Source: Flammeovirga pacifica (GTDB taxonomy: Bacteria; Bacteroidota; Bacteroidia; Cytophagales; Flammeovirgaceae). From it: DNA of 64,000 nucleotides. Every line of letters starts with the position of its first letter. Within the stretch, counting starts at the first letter, position 1. The notes beneath the pieces were generated by a model. The model was not told the DNA's origin, ran no database searches, and saw only the letters and a list, made by a program, of their open reading frames with translations. Both the position numbers and the translations under genes were made by a program. Positions 27,088-36,333 of the stretch are shown in pieces. The DNA is taken from the NCBI RefSeq assembly GCF_000807855.2, contig NZ_JRYR02000001.1, positions 1,853,881 to 1,917,880 of the forward strand, read 5' to 3'.

Positions 27088-27705
27088 TTAAGTAAATAGA
27101 TAAACACTTAAAAACATAAAAGCACTTCCTAATAGTACGAACATATGCCATATAGCGTGTGAATAAGGTAATTTCTTCATCACATAAAAGATAACTCCAA
27201 TCGAATAAGATGCACCACCAGCAATTAACAGCCAAAAACCATCTTGTAGTTCGGTATGTAAACTTGATAATTTAAATACTGCAAGCCACCCCATTGCTAA
27301 ATACATAAGGTTCGATAACCAGGCATATTTTATTTTAAAGAACAATTTATAGATCATCCCAAATAAAGCAATCGTCCATACAATTATACCAATATATAAT
27401 CCACCACTATGTTCTAATGATATAAACGCAAATGGTGTATAAGTACCAGCTATTAATAAAAAGATACCACTATGATCTAATTTCCTTAAAAATAATTTCG
27501 TCTTCTCAACAGCCACCATATGATATATTGTTGATGAAGAGTAAAGTGAAATCATACTTACACCAAAAATAGCATATACTATATATTCGGTAGATGAATC
27601 TGCTTTTTGTATCAAAAGAACAGAAGCAATAATACTCAACAACACACCTAGACCATGGGTAAGTGTATTCATTATTTCTTCTCTATCACGGGTAATATAT
27701 TGCAT
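27088..27705 (-). CDS. PAQR/hemolysin III family membrane protein (TrhA-like)
   Basis: 205 residues with seven predicted membrane helices. The family features are visible: 'EEIMNTLTHGLGVLLSI' with the first His at the start of helix 1, 'STIYHM', 'LRKLDHSGIFLLIAGTYTPF', and near the end 'YSHAIWHMFVLLGSAFMF' with the paired His residues. In bacteria the family has been tied to membrane-fluidity homeostasis (TrhA) in addition to the older hemolysin III label. It stands alone between a bidirectional terminator and the nqrF region. Confidence 0.93.
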   Translation of the reverse strand: MQYITRDREEIMNTLTHGLGVLLSIIASVLLIQKADSSTEYIVYAIFGVSMISLYSSSTIYHMVAVEKTKLFLRKLDHSGIFLLIAGTYTPFAFISLEHSGGLYIGIIVWTIALFGMIYKLFFKIKYAWLSNLMYLAMGWLAVFKLSSLHTELQDGFWLLIAGGASYSIGVIFYVMKKLPYSHAIWHMFVLLGSAFMFLSVYLFT

Positions 27706-27887
27706 TATGAATTAGGCTTTTAATTTAATAAGTAAGGATAGATTTCGTATAAATGATTATTCATTCACTAACCTAAGACAACTCATCATCATAAAATGTT
27801 TGTTAAAATAAGTTAAATAAAATTAGTCGCTTTGTAATAGTTTAAGTGATGACGGTTTGAAGTAAAAGTAAGTTTTCTTAATAAAAA

Positions 27888-27915
27888 AAAGAGGCTGCTT
27901 TTTCAAGCAACCTCT
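27888..27915 (-). terminator. Terminator of nqrF
   Basis: On the minus strand, AGAGG-TGCTT pairs with AAGCA-CCTCT, each arm with one unpaired base, and is followed by a run of T residues. Confidence 0.8.
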
Positions 27916-27940
27916 TTCTATATCTATGAATTCATATAGA

Positions 27941-29251
27941 TTAACCACCGAAGTCGTCAAACGATACATTTTCTTTAGGAATACCGAAGTCTTCCGTCAT
28001 TTTAATTACTGCTGCGTTCATCATTGGAGGTCCACAGAAGTAGAATTCGATTTCCTCTGGCTCATCATGTTTCGACAAGTAGTTATCAATAAGAGCTTGG
28101 TGTACAAACCCTGTGTAACCATCACCTTCGCTATCGTCCAAACTAGTTTTGTTCTTCCAATTATCTTCTGGTAAAGGTTCTGACAATACTTTGTAGAACT
28201 TAAAGTTAGGGAATTCAGCTTCGATCTTAGCGAAATCTTCTTCGTAGAATAATTCACGACGAGAACGACCACCATACCAGAACTGTACCTTACGGTTAGT
28301 TTTAAGTGTATGGAATAAGTGGAATAAATGCGAACGCATTGGTGCCATACCTGCACCACCACCTACATAAATCATTTCAGCATCAGTGTCTTTAATAAAG
28401 AATTCACCGTAAGGACCTGAAACAGTTACCTTATCACCTGGCTTACGTGAGAATACGTAAGAAGAACAGATACCTGGGTTCACATCCATCCAACCGTTTT
28501 TCGCTCTATCCCAAGGTGGAGTTGCGATACGGATGTTCAACATGACAATGTTACCTTCAGCAGGGTGGTTTGCCATTGAGTAAGCACGGAAAATCTCCTC
28601 ATCGTTGACCATTTTAAGACTCCAAAGACCGAAGTTATCCCAATCTGGTTGGAATTCATCTGGTTTTTGGCCCATACGAGGGTGTGCAGTGATATCCATG
28701 TCTTTGAAATCAACTGTTACCTCAGGTACATCAATTTGGATATATCCACCTGCTTCGAAGTCCAATGTTTCTCCTTCTGGAAGTTGTACTACGAATTCTT
28801 TAATGAAAGTTGCTACGTTGTAATTAGATACAACTTCACATTCCCATTTTTTGATTCCGAAGATTTCCTCTGGTATTTGAACTTGCATGTCATTTTTTAC
28901 TTTAACCTGACAAGCAAGGCGTACATTTTCATGTTGTTCGGCACGAGATAAGTGACCTACTTCGGTTGGGAGAACATCTCCTCCACCGTCTGTAACGCGA
29001 CATTTACACATCGCACAAGTACCACCGCCACCACATGCAGAAGGCAAAAATATTTTTTGCGCTGAAAGTGTAGTCAAAAGTGTTGAACCCGCAGCAACAA
29101 CTACTGGGTTAGACTCGTCTCCGTTAAGAACGATCTTAACGTCACCACTTTGTACTAACTTTTTCTGGGCGAACAGAAGTACAAAAACCAATAACAGGAT
29201 CAAGGCTGTAAAAGCCACAATCGCTGCAGGTACTACTACTGATAGTTCCAT
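27941..29251 (-). CDS. nqrF: NqrF-like subunit: NADH-oxidising, 2Fe-2S/FAD reductase
   Basis: 436 residues from the ATG at 29251 ('[17 protein letters not shown]'). A longer frame starts at 29287, but a -7 element at 29301-29308 puts the transcription start near 29294, which leaves almost no leader for it. One N-terminal membrane helix anchors the protein. The 2Fe-2S domain has the ligands in '[15 protein letters not shown]' and 'RLACQVKV'. The FAD domain shows '[10 protein letters not shown]' and 'GPYGEFFI'; the NADH domain shows '[18 protein letters not shown]'. In Na+-NQR this subunit passes electrons from NADH to the complex. In known operons nqrA-E precede nqrF. Here neither neighbour belongs to the complex, so this copy is solitary. 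Confidence 0.93.
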   Translation of the reverse strand: MELSVVVPAAIVAFTALILLLVFVLLFAQKKLVQSGDVKIVLNGDESNPVVVAAGSTLLTTLSAQKIFLPSACGGGGTCAMCKCRVTDGGGDVLPTEVGHLSRAEQHENVRLACQVKVKNDMQVQIPEEIFGIKKWECEVVSNYNVATFIKEFVVQLPEGETLDFEAGGYIQIDVPEVTVDFKDMDITAHPRMGQKPDEFQPDWDNFGLWSLKMVNDEEIFRAYSMANHPAEGNIVMLNIRIATPPWDRAKNGWMDVNPGICSSYVFSRKPGDKVTVSGPYGEFFIKDTDAEMIYVGGGAGMAPMRSHLFHLFHTLKTNRKVQFWYGGRSRRELFYEEDFAKIEAEFPNFKFYKVLSEPLPEDNWKNKTSLDDSEGDGYTGFVHQALIDNYLSKHDEPEEIEFYFCGPPMMNAAVIKMTEDFGIPKENVSFDDFGG

Positions 29252-29300
29252 GATAAAAATTTGTGGAAAAATAAGTGTATAAAACAATTTTATATGGCTA

Positions 29301-29308
29301 CAAATATA
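29301..29308 (-). promoter_or_regulatory. -7 element of nqrF
   Basis: Minus strand TATATTTG, an exact TAnnTTTG match. No TTTG is found at -33. It supports the nqrF start at 29251. Confidence 0.5.
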
Positions 29309-29341
29309 AAAGGCATTCTTTCCTATTAAAAGAAAATAGGC

Positions 29342-29373
29342 TTTAAAAAATACAAAAGTGATGTATTTTTTAA
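29342..29373 (-). terminator. AT-rich hairpin after the ABC exporter operon
   Basis: A 13-bp stem with one G-T pair, made almost only of A-T pairs, about 125 bases after the permease stop. A weak terminator at best. Confidence 0.35.
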
Positions 29374-29497
29374 GGTTTTATGCTTGATGACAAAATCTAC
29401 AATTCATTTAGTGAGTTTCGTCATTATATTTTATAGTGTAACCTACAATTAGAAGTAATTGTCTATAGGAAATGTTTGAAAACAGAAGGTTGATCTA

Positions 29498-30799
29498 TTA
29501 GTTATTTCTTAGCAACCATTTAAAGATTTCTGAATAGGTTGGTTTTTTACCATAGGTAAGTAATCCTATTCTATAAATTCTTGAAGCTACCCAAACACTA
29601 AAAATAAAGCCTATAAATAAAAATAACATAGAGATAATCACCTCAAGGCCAAAACCAATAAAAGGCATTCTTATCATCATAATTACAGGAGATGTAAGAG
29701 GTATAATTGAAAACCAATAAGCCAAACTACCTTGAGGATCGGATACAATTCCACCTGATAATGCTATAGCCAAAATCAAAGGCATTGTTACTGGCAGCAT
29801 AAATTGTTGAGTATCTGTCTCGTTATCAACACTTGCTCCTACTGCAGCAAAAAGTGATGCATACATTAAATACGCAAAGATGAAATAGAAGACAAAAACG
29901 ACTAGAATACTTATAAAGTTAAAATCATGTAACATATAAAAAACATGCGACAATTGATCTATTTCTACTTGGTTTGCTTGATTTTGTAAATTAGCTTCTT
30001 GAATTTGATCGTAAGGTATTTCAACGAATGAAGAAAGAATTGTAGTACTTATTACTCCAAGAACAATCCATAAACCCAATTGTGTTAGACCTACCAATCC
30101 CACTCCAAGAATTTTCCCAAGCATTAATTGATAAGGTTTTACAGAAGAGACAATCACTTCTACTACTCGGCTTGTTTTTTCTTCTAGCACTCCTTTCATC
30201 ACCATTGTTGAGTACATAAAAACAAAGAAATAAATGACGAGACCTCCGATTATTCCAATTATGGAGGAAATGGTCACATGACTATCAGACTCTTTCCCTT
30301 CATCATTTAAACTTACTGTTCTTATTTCTAAAGGTTTATTCAAGGCTTTCATTTGCTCTTGAGTGACACCCAGTTGAGGTAATTTTAAAGTTCTGATTTT
30401 TTTCTTGAGCTTTCCCTCAATATCAGCTACCGCTTTTGCTCCAAGTCCTTTTGATTCATATAGCATTATACCATCCATTTTCTCTAATGAAAAACTTTTT
30501 GGTATATGTAAGAAGCCATCAATATCTCCTTTTTGAAGCGCATTTTTACCCTGTTCTACTTCAGTATCTAAATAATGAAAGATAAAATGATCGTCTTGTT
30601 CTTCAAATACAGATTGAAACCATCCTGTTTCATCAATTACTGAAATTTCTTTTTCTTCACCATCAGAGATACTTGCCCAAATAATAATCCCATAAAAAGC
30701 CACAATCATTAAAGGTCCTAAAATGGACATAATGATAAATGATTTTTTACGAACACGTGTAATGTATTCTCTTTGTATAATTAGTAATACTTTATGCAT
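29498..30799 (-). CDS. ABC-2 type exporter permease (NatB-like)
   Basis: 433 residues. A first membrane helix follows 'IQREYITRVRKKSFIIMSIL', the usual opening of NatB/YhaP-type permeases. An extracytoplasmic domain of about 140 residues comes next, then five or six helices, including 'MVMKGVLEEKTSRVVEVIVS' and 'LMLGKILGVGLVGLTQLG'. These permeases pair with a NatA-type ATPase; the founding member exports sodium. The substrate here is unknown. The gene overlaps the ATPase gene upstream by 8 bases, so the two subunits are translated together. Confidence 0.92.
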   Translation of the reverse strand: MHKVLLIIQREYITRVRKKSFIIMSILGPLMIVAFYGIIIWASISDGEEKEISVIDETGWFQSVFEEQDDHFIFHYLDTEVEQGKNALQKGDIDGFLHIPKSFSLEKMDGIMLYESKGLGAKAVADIEGKLKKKIRTLKLPQLGVTQEQMKALNKPLEIRTVSLNDEGKESDSHVTISSIIGIIGGLVIYFFVFMYSTMVMKGVLEEKTSRVVEVIVSSVKPYQLMLGKILGVGLVGLTQLGLWIVLGVISTTILSSFVEIPYDQIQEANLQNQANQVEIDQLSHVFYMLHDFNFISILVVFVFYFIFAYLMYASLFAAVGASVDNETDTQQFMLPVTMPLILAIALSGGIVSDPQGSLAYWFSIIPLTSPVIMMIRMPFIGFGLEVIISMLFLFIGFIFSVWVASRIYRIGLLTYGKKPTYSEIFKWLLRNN

Positions 30800-31730
30800 T
30801 CAATTCTTCGTTTGTTAGTTTTTTGATATTCCCATTCTGCACTGCTTCCAAGAAAATATCGTTCATACTCGGAATATTTTCTTGAATTCCCAAGACTGTT
30901 GTTTTTTGCATCACTTCTTTTAATAAATCATTCGGTGACGCTTCTTCCAGCTGTATAGTTTGCTTGTATCCATATAACTGAGAAGTAGACTCATGTATCA
31001 TTTTATGAGGTGTCTCTTGTATAGTGATTGGGTCAGCTGTAGTTAAATCAAACTGATTATTTCTATATGCTTTTTTAATATCAGATTGGGTACCTTCTAT
31101 TACTTTTTTTGATTTATTAATTAAAGCTATTCGATCACATAGTTGTTCAACAGATTCCATTCTATGTGTAGATAAGATTATGGTAGCTCCATCATCTTTT
31201 AATCGAATAATTTCATCACGAATTAGTTGAGCATTGACAGGATCAAAACCTGAAAAAGGTTCATCTAAAATTAATAAGGCTGGTTCATGAATCACAGTAC
31301 ATATAAATTGCACTTTTTGCTGCATCCCTTTAGATAGGTCCTCTACTTTATGTTTATGCCATGGAATCAAAGAAAGTCGTTCTAACCAAATTTTTGTTTT
31401 TTGCTTAGCTTCTTTTTTTGACATCCCTTTTAATTGAGCAAAATAAAGTATTTGTTCTGCAACACCCATTTTTTTATACAGCCCCCTTTCTTCGGGTAAA
31501 TAACCCATTTTAAAGACATCCTCAGGTTTTAATAAGTGTCCATCGAAGAATATTTCTCCCTCCTCAGGTGAGATAATTTGATTAATAGACCGAATTAAAG
31601 AGGTTTTACCTGCTCCATTAGGTCCTAATAAACCAAAAATACATTGTTTGGGTACCTTAATTGATACATTATCCAATGCTGTATGATTGGCATAGCGCTT
31701 AGTTAGACCTTTTACCTCTAAGATGTTCAA
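30792..31730 (-). CDS. ABC exporter ATP-binding subunit (NatA-like)
   Basis: 312 residues. Walker A is 'GPNGAGKTSLIRSI', the signature is 'LSKGMQQKVQFI', Walker B is 'ALLILDEPFSGFDP', and the switch His is in 'ILSTHRMESVEQLCDRI'. The C-terminal 80 residues form the DUF4162-like tail common to NatA-type subunits. It energises the permease encoded just downstream (8-base overlap). The pair probably exports an ion or small amphipathic compound. The upstream region holds only an imperfect TATCTTTT element. Confidence 0.94.
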   Translation of the reverse strand: MNILEVKGLTKRYANHTALDNVSIKVPKQCIFGLLGPNGAGKTSLIRSINQIISPEEGEIFFDGHLLKPEDVFKMGYLPEERGLYKKMGVAEQILYFAQLKGMSKKEAKQKTKIWLERLSLIPWHKHKVEDLSKGMQQKVQFICTVIHEPALLILDEPFSGFDPVNAQLIRDEIIRLKDDGATIILSTHRMESVEQLCDRIALINKSKKVIEGTQSDIKKAYRNNQFDLTTADPITIQETPHKMIHESTSQLYGYKQTIQLEEASPNDLLKEVMQKTTVLGIQENIPSMNDIFLEAVQNGNIKKLTNEELNA

Positions 31731-31973
31731 TTTGCGTTAATGTTATTATAAAAAGATAGAATTGTATGCAATTTAATGTTTTCTTCCGATTTCGGCTTAT
31801 TTTTTTGAAAAGTCTGTCAATAGTTTACATCACGTAGTTATTCCAAATAATATTTTTTAAATTGTGTTAAAGCTGATATAATAAATCAGAAATACCATTA
31901 CTTACGACTAACAATTTTGTACTATTCATTTAGTGCCACTACATTATGTTAAACCTAATATTTATTACTTACT

Positions 31974-32183
31974 ATGTTTAAATCATTTAGAGCACGCTAT
32001 AATTTTCAGCGTACAGCAGCGAAACCAAAAGTGAATCGTGAACTTGAAGGTTTTGAGATTAAAATTAATTCTGCAGGGGAGATCGAAAGTTCTTATACTA
32101 TCGATCAGCTTAACGAATTTTTAAATCGGAAAGTCTTCGATAAGAAGCTTCAAAATGAAGTTGAAAATAACGATATTCAATAA
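31974..32183 (+). CDS. Small basic protein of unknown function, 69 residues
   Basis: A short reading frame that looks real. A plausible promoter precedes it (TTTG at 31916-31919, 20 bases, TACATTAT at 31940-31947), it has an ATG about 20 bases after the expected start, and a strong terminator closes it at 32254-32278. The first 25 residues are basic ('SFRARYNFQRTAAKPKVNRE'); the rest is mixed and predicted helical. No signal peptide or membrane segment. I do not recognise the family. The basic N-terminus might contact nucleic acid or the ribosome, which is speculation. Confidence 0.65.
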   Translation: MFKSFRARYNFQRTAAKPKVNRELEGFEIKINSAGEIESSYTIDQLNEFLNRKVFDKKLQNEVENNDIQ

Positions 32184-32253
32184 TTCTACTTACTTTATTT
32201 ACCATCAAATTACAGTATAAAAGAAAATATATTTACACCTTATTATATATAAT

Positions 32254-32278
32254 AAACCCTCCTCGTGAGGGTTTATTT
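32254..32278 (+). terminator. Terminator of the small basic protein gene
   Basis: AAACCCTC pairs with GAGGGTTT around a short loop, followed by a T-rich stretch. Confidence 0.8.
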
Positions 32279-32373
32279 ATGAGATATCCCTTGTATGGTA
32301 TCAAACATTTCTAAATAAGGTCAACTTCAATACAACTTTCAGCGTCTTTAAACATATATCAATTTTTATCAAA

Positions 32374-32967
32374 ATGAATAAAATCTTAAAACTCGCTATA
32401 CTTTCCCTTATTTGCTTTTTTTCGCAAAACATACTATTTGCTCAAAGTACCTTAAACAGAGGTGATAAAATTGAGAAAGTAGATATTAGAGATTTAAATA
32501 ATAAACCTGCGGTAACTCCTGGTATTGGTGAAAAAGTAACATTAATCTTTTATCCAGACCCAGACAAACCTTCTATGAACGAAACGTTTATTGAAGAAGT
32601 TAAAAAATGGAAGTTTCCAGAGGATGAATATTTGGCTTATGGTATTGTCAATCTAGCAGATTCACCTTACCCAAATAGCGTGATTCGTTTTATGACCAGA
32701 ATGGTTAGAAAAAGATCAAAACAAGAAGCCGACGCTTTAATTTTAACTGATCCAAAACGCCTAGTACAAGATGCTTGGCATACTGGTGACTGTAATAATA
32801 CTTTTGCTATTCTATTAGTAGATGCTGAAGGAAAAGTATTGTTCTGGAAAGCAGGTGAAATGGATGAAAGTGAAATTGAATTTGTGATAAATGAAATAAA
32901 AGCCAATGTTTCAACTTCCCATAAATATACAGAGGAAGAATTGAAAGCATTTGAGCTTGCAAAATAA
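32374..32967 (+). CDS. Periplasmic YtfJ-like protein with thioredoxin-like fold
   Basis: 197 residues with a signal peptide ending near LFAQS (about residue 23). The middle reads like a thioredoxin-type fold ('KVTLIFYPDPDKPSMNE', 'NTFAILLVDAEGKVLFWKAG'), but there is no CxxC motif. The only cysteine in the mature protein is in 'GDCNNTFA', so it cannot be an ordinary disulfide oxidoreductase. The arrangement resembles E. coli YtfJ, a periplasmic protein of unknown role. It is a single gene closed by a bidirectional terminator. Confidence 0.6.
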   Translation: MNKILKLAILSLICFFSQNILFAQSTLNRGDKIEKVDIRDLNNKPAVTPGIGEKVTLIFYPDPDKPSMNETFIEEVKKWKFPEDEYLAYGIVNLADSPYPNSVIRFMTRMVRKRSKQEADALILTDPKRLVQDAWHTGDCNNTFAILLVDAEGKVLFWKAGEMDESEIEFVINEIKANVSTSHKYTEEELKAFELAK

Positions 32968-33017
32968 ACACTCAATAGGAGAATTTTTCCTGTGACCTAA
33001 TAATAATTGACCAAATA

Positions 33018-33055
33018 AAAAGCCTTCTGATGTATTTCAGAAGGCTTCATTTTTT
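33018..33055. terminator. Bidirectional terminator between YtfJ-like gene and rluD
   Basis: AAGCCTTCTGA pairs with TCAGAAGGCTT, with A-rich and T-rich flanks. It serves both convergent genes. Confidence 0.9.
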
Positions 33056-34239
33056 TAGCTATATTTTAAATAATCATCCCAACGTTTTAATAGCTTTTGC
33101 ATATCCTGAGGTATCTCAGAATCAAATTGCATCCACTCATTGGTGGTAGGATGAATAAAACCTAAAGATTTTGCATGTAGAGCTTGTCTTGGACAAATCT
33201 TAAAATTATTTTCTACAAAGGTTTTATACTTTCCTGTACGTTCCCCTTTAATAATTTTATCTCCACCATACATTTGATCAGAAAACAGAGAATGCCCCAA
33301 ATGTTTCATATGCACTCTAATCTGATGCGTTCTACCCGTTTCTAGCTTACACTCTACTAAACTCACATAACGTAAGTCTTGCAATTGTTTAAAATGTGTA
33401 ATCGCTTTTTTACCTCTAGTAGTATCATCAGGAAGTACAGTATACATTCTTCTATCGCTATCAGAACGGCCAATCATTGTGGTTAATGTCCCTTCTTCTT
33501 CCTGATCTGTAAATGTTCCCCACACAATAGCTTGATAAGTACGTTCAATTGTATGATCGTAAAACTGTTTTGCTAAATGTGTTAAAGCATTTTCATTTTT
33601 AGCGATAACTAGTAGACCAGAAGTGTCTTTATCTATACGATGTACGAGTCCTGGCTTGTCTTCTCCATTAAATGAAGTGGGTAAACCTTGAAAGTGATAT
33701 ACTAAAGCATTCACTAACGTACCACTAGTGTTATTATAACCCGGGTGAACCACCATTCCTGGTTTTTTATTGACAATAAGTAAATCGTCATCCTCATAGA
33801 CTATGTCTAATGGAATATTTTGTGGTTCGAGTTCTGTGGAACGAGGTTTAGGCATAAACACCATTACTACATCTCCGGGAGTAACTTTATAGTTTGGTTT
33901 TACAGGTAGTCCATTCACCAAAAAGTGTCCTTCTTTTAATCCAGATTGAATTCTGTTTCTCGAAAGATTGGGAATACGGTCTACTAAAAACCTATCGATC
34001 CTTAAAGGCTGTTGCTTTGGATCAACTTCAATTTTTAATTCGTCAAATTCTTGTACAGACTTAAGATCGTCCTCCGTAAGGTCGAAATCTTCAGGTCTGT
34101 AGTAGGTATCATCGTCAGGATCGTTATGACCTTGTTGATTTGTTTTTTTAGCGTCGGTCATATTTTGTTTATCGAGATGATTTAAATCGTCATTATTTAC
34201 AACCTTGCTTGTTCCGCTTGTCATATCTCTTCTAGTCAT
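33055..34239 (-). CDS. rluD: RluD-type 23S rRNA pseudouridine synthase
   Basis: 394 residues. The first 70 are an acidic, low-complexity extension; in-frame Met6 and Met27 are other possible starts. An S4 RNA-binding domain follows ('RIDRFLVDRIPNLSRNRIQ'), then the RluA-type catalytic domain with the aspartate motif 'GLVHRIDKDTSGLLVIAKN', and 'VECKLETGRTHQIRVHMKHLG'. RluD isomerises uridines in helix 69 of 23S rRNA and supports ribosome maturation. Within the RluA family the S4 domain and length favour RluD over RluA or RluC, but this is not certain. The TPR gene upstream is 207 bases away. Confidence 0.88.
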   Translation of the reverse strand: MTRRDMTSGTSKVVNNDDLNHLDKQNMTDAKKTNQQGHNDPDDDTYYRPEDFDLTEDDLKSVQEFDELKIEVDPKQQPLRIDRFLVDRIPNLSRNRIQSGLKEGHFLVNGLPVKPNYKVTPGDVVMVFMPKPRSTELEPQNIPLDIVYEDDDLLIVNKKPGMVVHPGYNNTSGTLVNALVYHFQGLPTSFNGEDKPGLVHRIDKDTSGLLVIAKNENALTHLAKQFYDHTIERTYQAIVWGTFTDQEEEGTLTTMIGRSDSDRRMYTVLPDDTTRGKKAITHFKQLQDLRYVSLVECKLETGRTHQIRVHMKHLGHSLFSDQMYGGDKIIKGERTGKYKTFVENNFKICPRQALHAKSLGFIHPTTNEWMQFDSEIPQDMQKLLKRWDDYLKYS

Positions 34240-34446
34240 GATAGGTAATAATCAAAGTATTTAATAAACATCAGAATTGTTGTTTATAGGCTTGAAAGAA
34301 ATGATAAAGTAATTGATGAAATAGTGTAATGGCATCGTTTGGGAGGTAATATAAAATATTTTATTCACACCCAAAACACTGTACACGCTTTGATCAATCT
34401 TTCCTATTTTTTTCTTAATACTTTGATGTTATATATTGAAAAAAGA

Positions 34447-35205
34447 TTATTTATCTTTATTTCCAGGTAGTTTAAATCCGTTTTTGATAAAATCAATAAA
34501 TTCTTTAAACACCTGTTTGTCAGTAAATACACTTTTTACAATACCCCAATATCCTTCAGACTGAACTTTTTGCTGTTCAGCCAATAATTGTTTTTTATTT
34601 TCTTCAATGATGCGTTTTTGCTCCGCCTCTTGTGCTTCTTTTTCTTTTTTCCAGTCTTTCAGTAGATCATCTACTTCTTGTTTTTCTGGATTAAGACCTT
34701 CATATCCCACAAGATCATTTGATTTCTTATAATGTTCTTGTGCTTGATCCCAAGCTCCTTTTTGCTCTTGGATCAAACCTAAGTTATTATGAGCAATAGC
34801 GTCATCAGGATCTAATTCGATAGCTTTTTTATAATCTTCAATCGCACCATCGGTATCCTTCATATTAGCTTTAATAAAAGCTCTACTCGAATAGCGGTAA
34901 GGGTTTGATGGCTCTAATTTCACTGCCTTATCAAAATCTAAGAGTGCACTCTTAGATCTTTTTTGCATATGTAAAATGATCCCTCTATGTGCAAAATAAT
35001 CTGCATTCAAAGGTTCGAAGTCAATAGCTTTATTGATAGCCGCTACAGCACCATCTAATGCCTTCATTTTATAGCGAGCAACCGACAAATGATAATAAGC
35101 ACCTGAGTGCCTTTTCTCTTGAGCAATTACTTTATTTAACTGAGCTACCGCTTCTTGGTAATCTCCTTCTCTAATTAAGTTTACAGCGTGATTATATTGT
35201 TCCAT
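34447..35205 (-). CDS. Tetratricopeptide-repeat protein
   Basis: 252 residues. Five TPR units fill about residues 1-175, for instance 'HSGAYYHLSVARYKMKALDG', 'NADYFAHRGIILHMQKRSKS' and 'DAIAHNNLGLIQEQKGAWDQ'. A charged coiled coil of about 45 residues rich in Lys, Glu and Gln follows, then a C-terminal tail. No signal peptide or membrane helix, so a cytoplasmic scaffold is likely. Partners cannot be told from the sequence. It lies between rluD and the prephenate-dehydrogenase-like gene, all on the minus strand, with gaps over 100 bases that argue against one operon. Confidence 0.88.
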   Translation of the reverse strand: MEQYNHAVNLIREGDYQEAVAQLNKVIAQEKRHSGAYYHLSVARYKMKALDGAVAAINKAIDFEPLNADYFAHRGIILHMQKRSKSALLDFDKAVKLEPSNPYRYSSRAFIKANMKDTDGAIEDYKKAIELDPDDAIAHNNLGLIQEQKGAWDQAQEHYKKSNDLVGYEGLNPEKQEVDDLLKDWKKEKEAQEAEQKRIIEENKKQLLAEQQKVQSEGYWGIVKSVFTDKQVFKEFIDFIKNGFKLPGNKDK

Positions 35206-35319
35206 AACGTCTGAGACTATCCTCCCCTACTTTTGAGTGTCTTTTATTCTATTCTTTAATAAAACTAGGAATGTAAAGTTTTCACTTTAACAATCAACTA
35301 ATTACTACTAAGAGATGTT

Positions 35320-36270
35320 CTATATATCCTCTAATTTTTGACTAAGTTTTTGCATGAGATGTGATGAAACCTCAATATCTCCAGAATTTTGAGAGAAAAA
35401 CTCTTGCATATCAGTAATGTAATTCATAAACTGATCTCTATCCCTTGTTTGAATGATATCAAAAAGTTTATTCATTTCATCTCTGAAAATCCTTACTACT
35501 TCATACACATATTCGTTACGCATCTGAATATCTGCATAAAGCATTGGGTTTTGCATCACATAGCGAGTATAAAATACGATAAAAATTCTGTAAGGAGGAG
35601 AAGCTACACTCTTAATATCTTCAAAGTCTTCATTAAAACGTGCCATTGTTTTAGCAGAGACAAAAACGTTAAAGTGATTTAGTCCTTGAACAAGACCCAT
35701 CAATTTATCATGTTTGATATATTCTACATCTTTCACTACACCTTTATCGGCAAGGAAAACTTCTTTTAGTTGTGTTTCTAAATCCTCTGCTCCGTCGTTA
35801 TAATTAAACAAAACAACGTTGCCATCAAAACTTTTAATTCTGTGACTAAACATGGGGTGCATAGAAATATACTTTGGCAATACTTCTGTATACACAGAGC
35901 GTAATTGTTCATATTTTTCTACCACAAACTTTTTAACCGAACATACATCGATTAAATACTTATCATCCAAAGCTGGAAATACTTCTTCCATGACATTGGA
36001 CATTGCCGAAATCGGTACTGCAAGAACTACAATATCAGCCCAATGAGCCAACTCTAAATTGGATTTAAATTCTGAGTTTTCACCTCTACAAGAGAATCGT
36101 GCATCGATCCCTTTTGAGCGAAAATAACTCACTACCCAACTACCTAATCCTTTGTTACCACCAACAACACCTATTTTTTGCCTGTCTAGTTCCACGATTA
36201 TCTCACTTAGTTTTTTTATATTCGTAAAATTACCACAAATTTGAATATTGAAAAGCAAAACTTTTTGCAA
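35320..36270 (-). CDS. Prephenate dehydrogenase-like protein (TyrA family)
   Basis: The frame is 316 residues from the ATG at 36270. The NAD-binding motif is 'KIGVVGGNKGLGSWVVSYF', then 'WADIVVLAVPISAMSNVMEE', the catalytic-region 'YISMHPMFS', and a helical dimerisation domain. TyrA enzymes oxidatively decarboxylate prephenate to 4-hydroxyphenylpyruvate in tyrosine synthesis. The first 25 residues have no counterpart in the family. A TACTTTTG element (minus, 36279-36286) would start transcription at about the ATG, so a GTG at 36195 (291 residues) may be the true start. A chorismate-mutase domain is not evident. The divergent arginyltransferase-like gene starts 63 bases away. Confidence 0.82.
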   Translation of the reverse strand: MQKVLLFNIQICGNFTNIKKLSEIIVELDRQKIGVVGGNKGLGSWVVSYFRSKGIDARFSCRGENSEFKSNLELAHWADIVVLAVPISAMSNVMEEVFPALDDKYLIDVCSVKKFVVEKYEQLRSVYTEVLPKYISMHPMFSHRIKSFDGNVVLFNYNDGAEDLETQLKEVFLADKGVVKDVEYIKHDKLMGLVQGLNHFNVFVSAKTMARFNEDFEDIKSVASPPYRIFIVFYTRYVMQNPMLYADIQMRNEYVYEVVRIFRDEMNKLFDIIQTRDRDQFMNYITDMQEFFSQNSGDIEVSSHLMQKLSQKLEDI

Positions 36271-36333
36271 TCAAGCGACAAAAGTACGTATTTCATTTTT
36301 TATTTGGGAGCAGAAAGAACGTGAAGTGGCACA

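Noticed and set aside
27926-28362. Frames inside the nqrF region on both strands.
   Set aside because: They overlap the 3' end of nqrF, whose conserved motifs leave no doubt about the coding frame.
29342-29373. Hairpin as an operator for nqrF.
   Set aside because: Nearly all A-T pairs and placed about 35 bases upstream of the -7 element; more likely a weak 3' end of the ABC operon.
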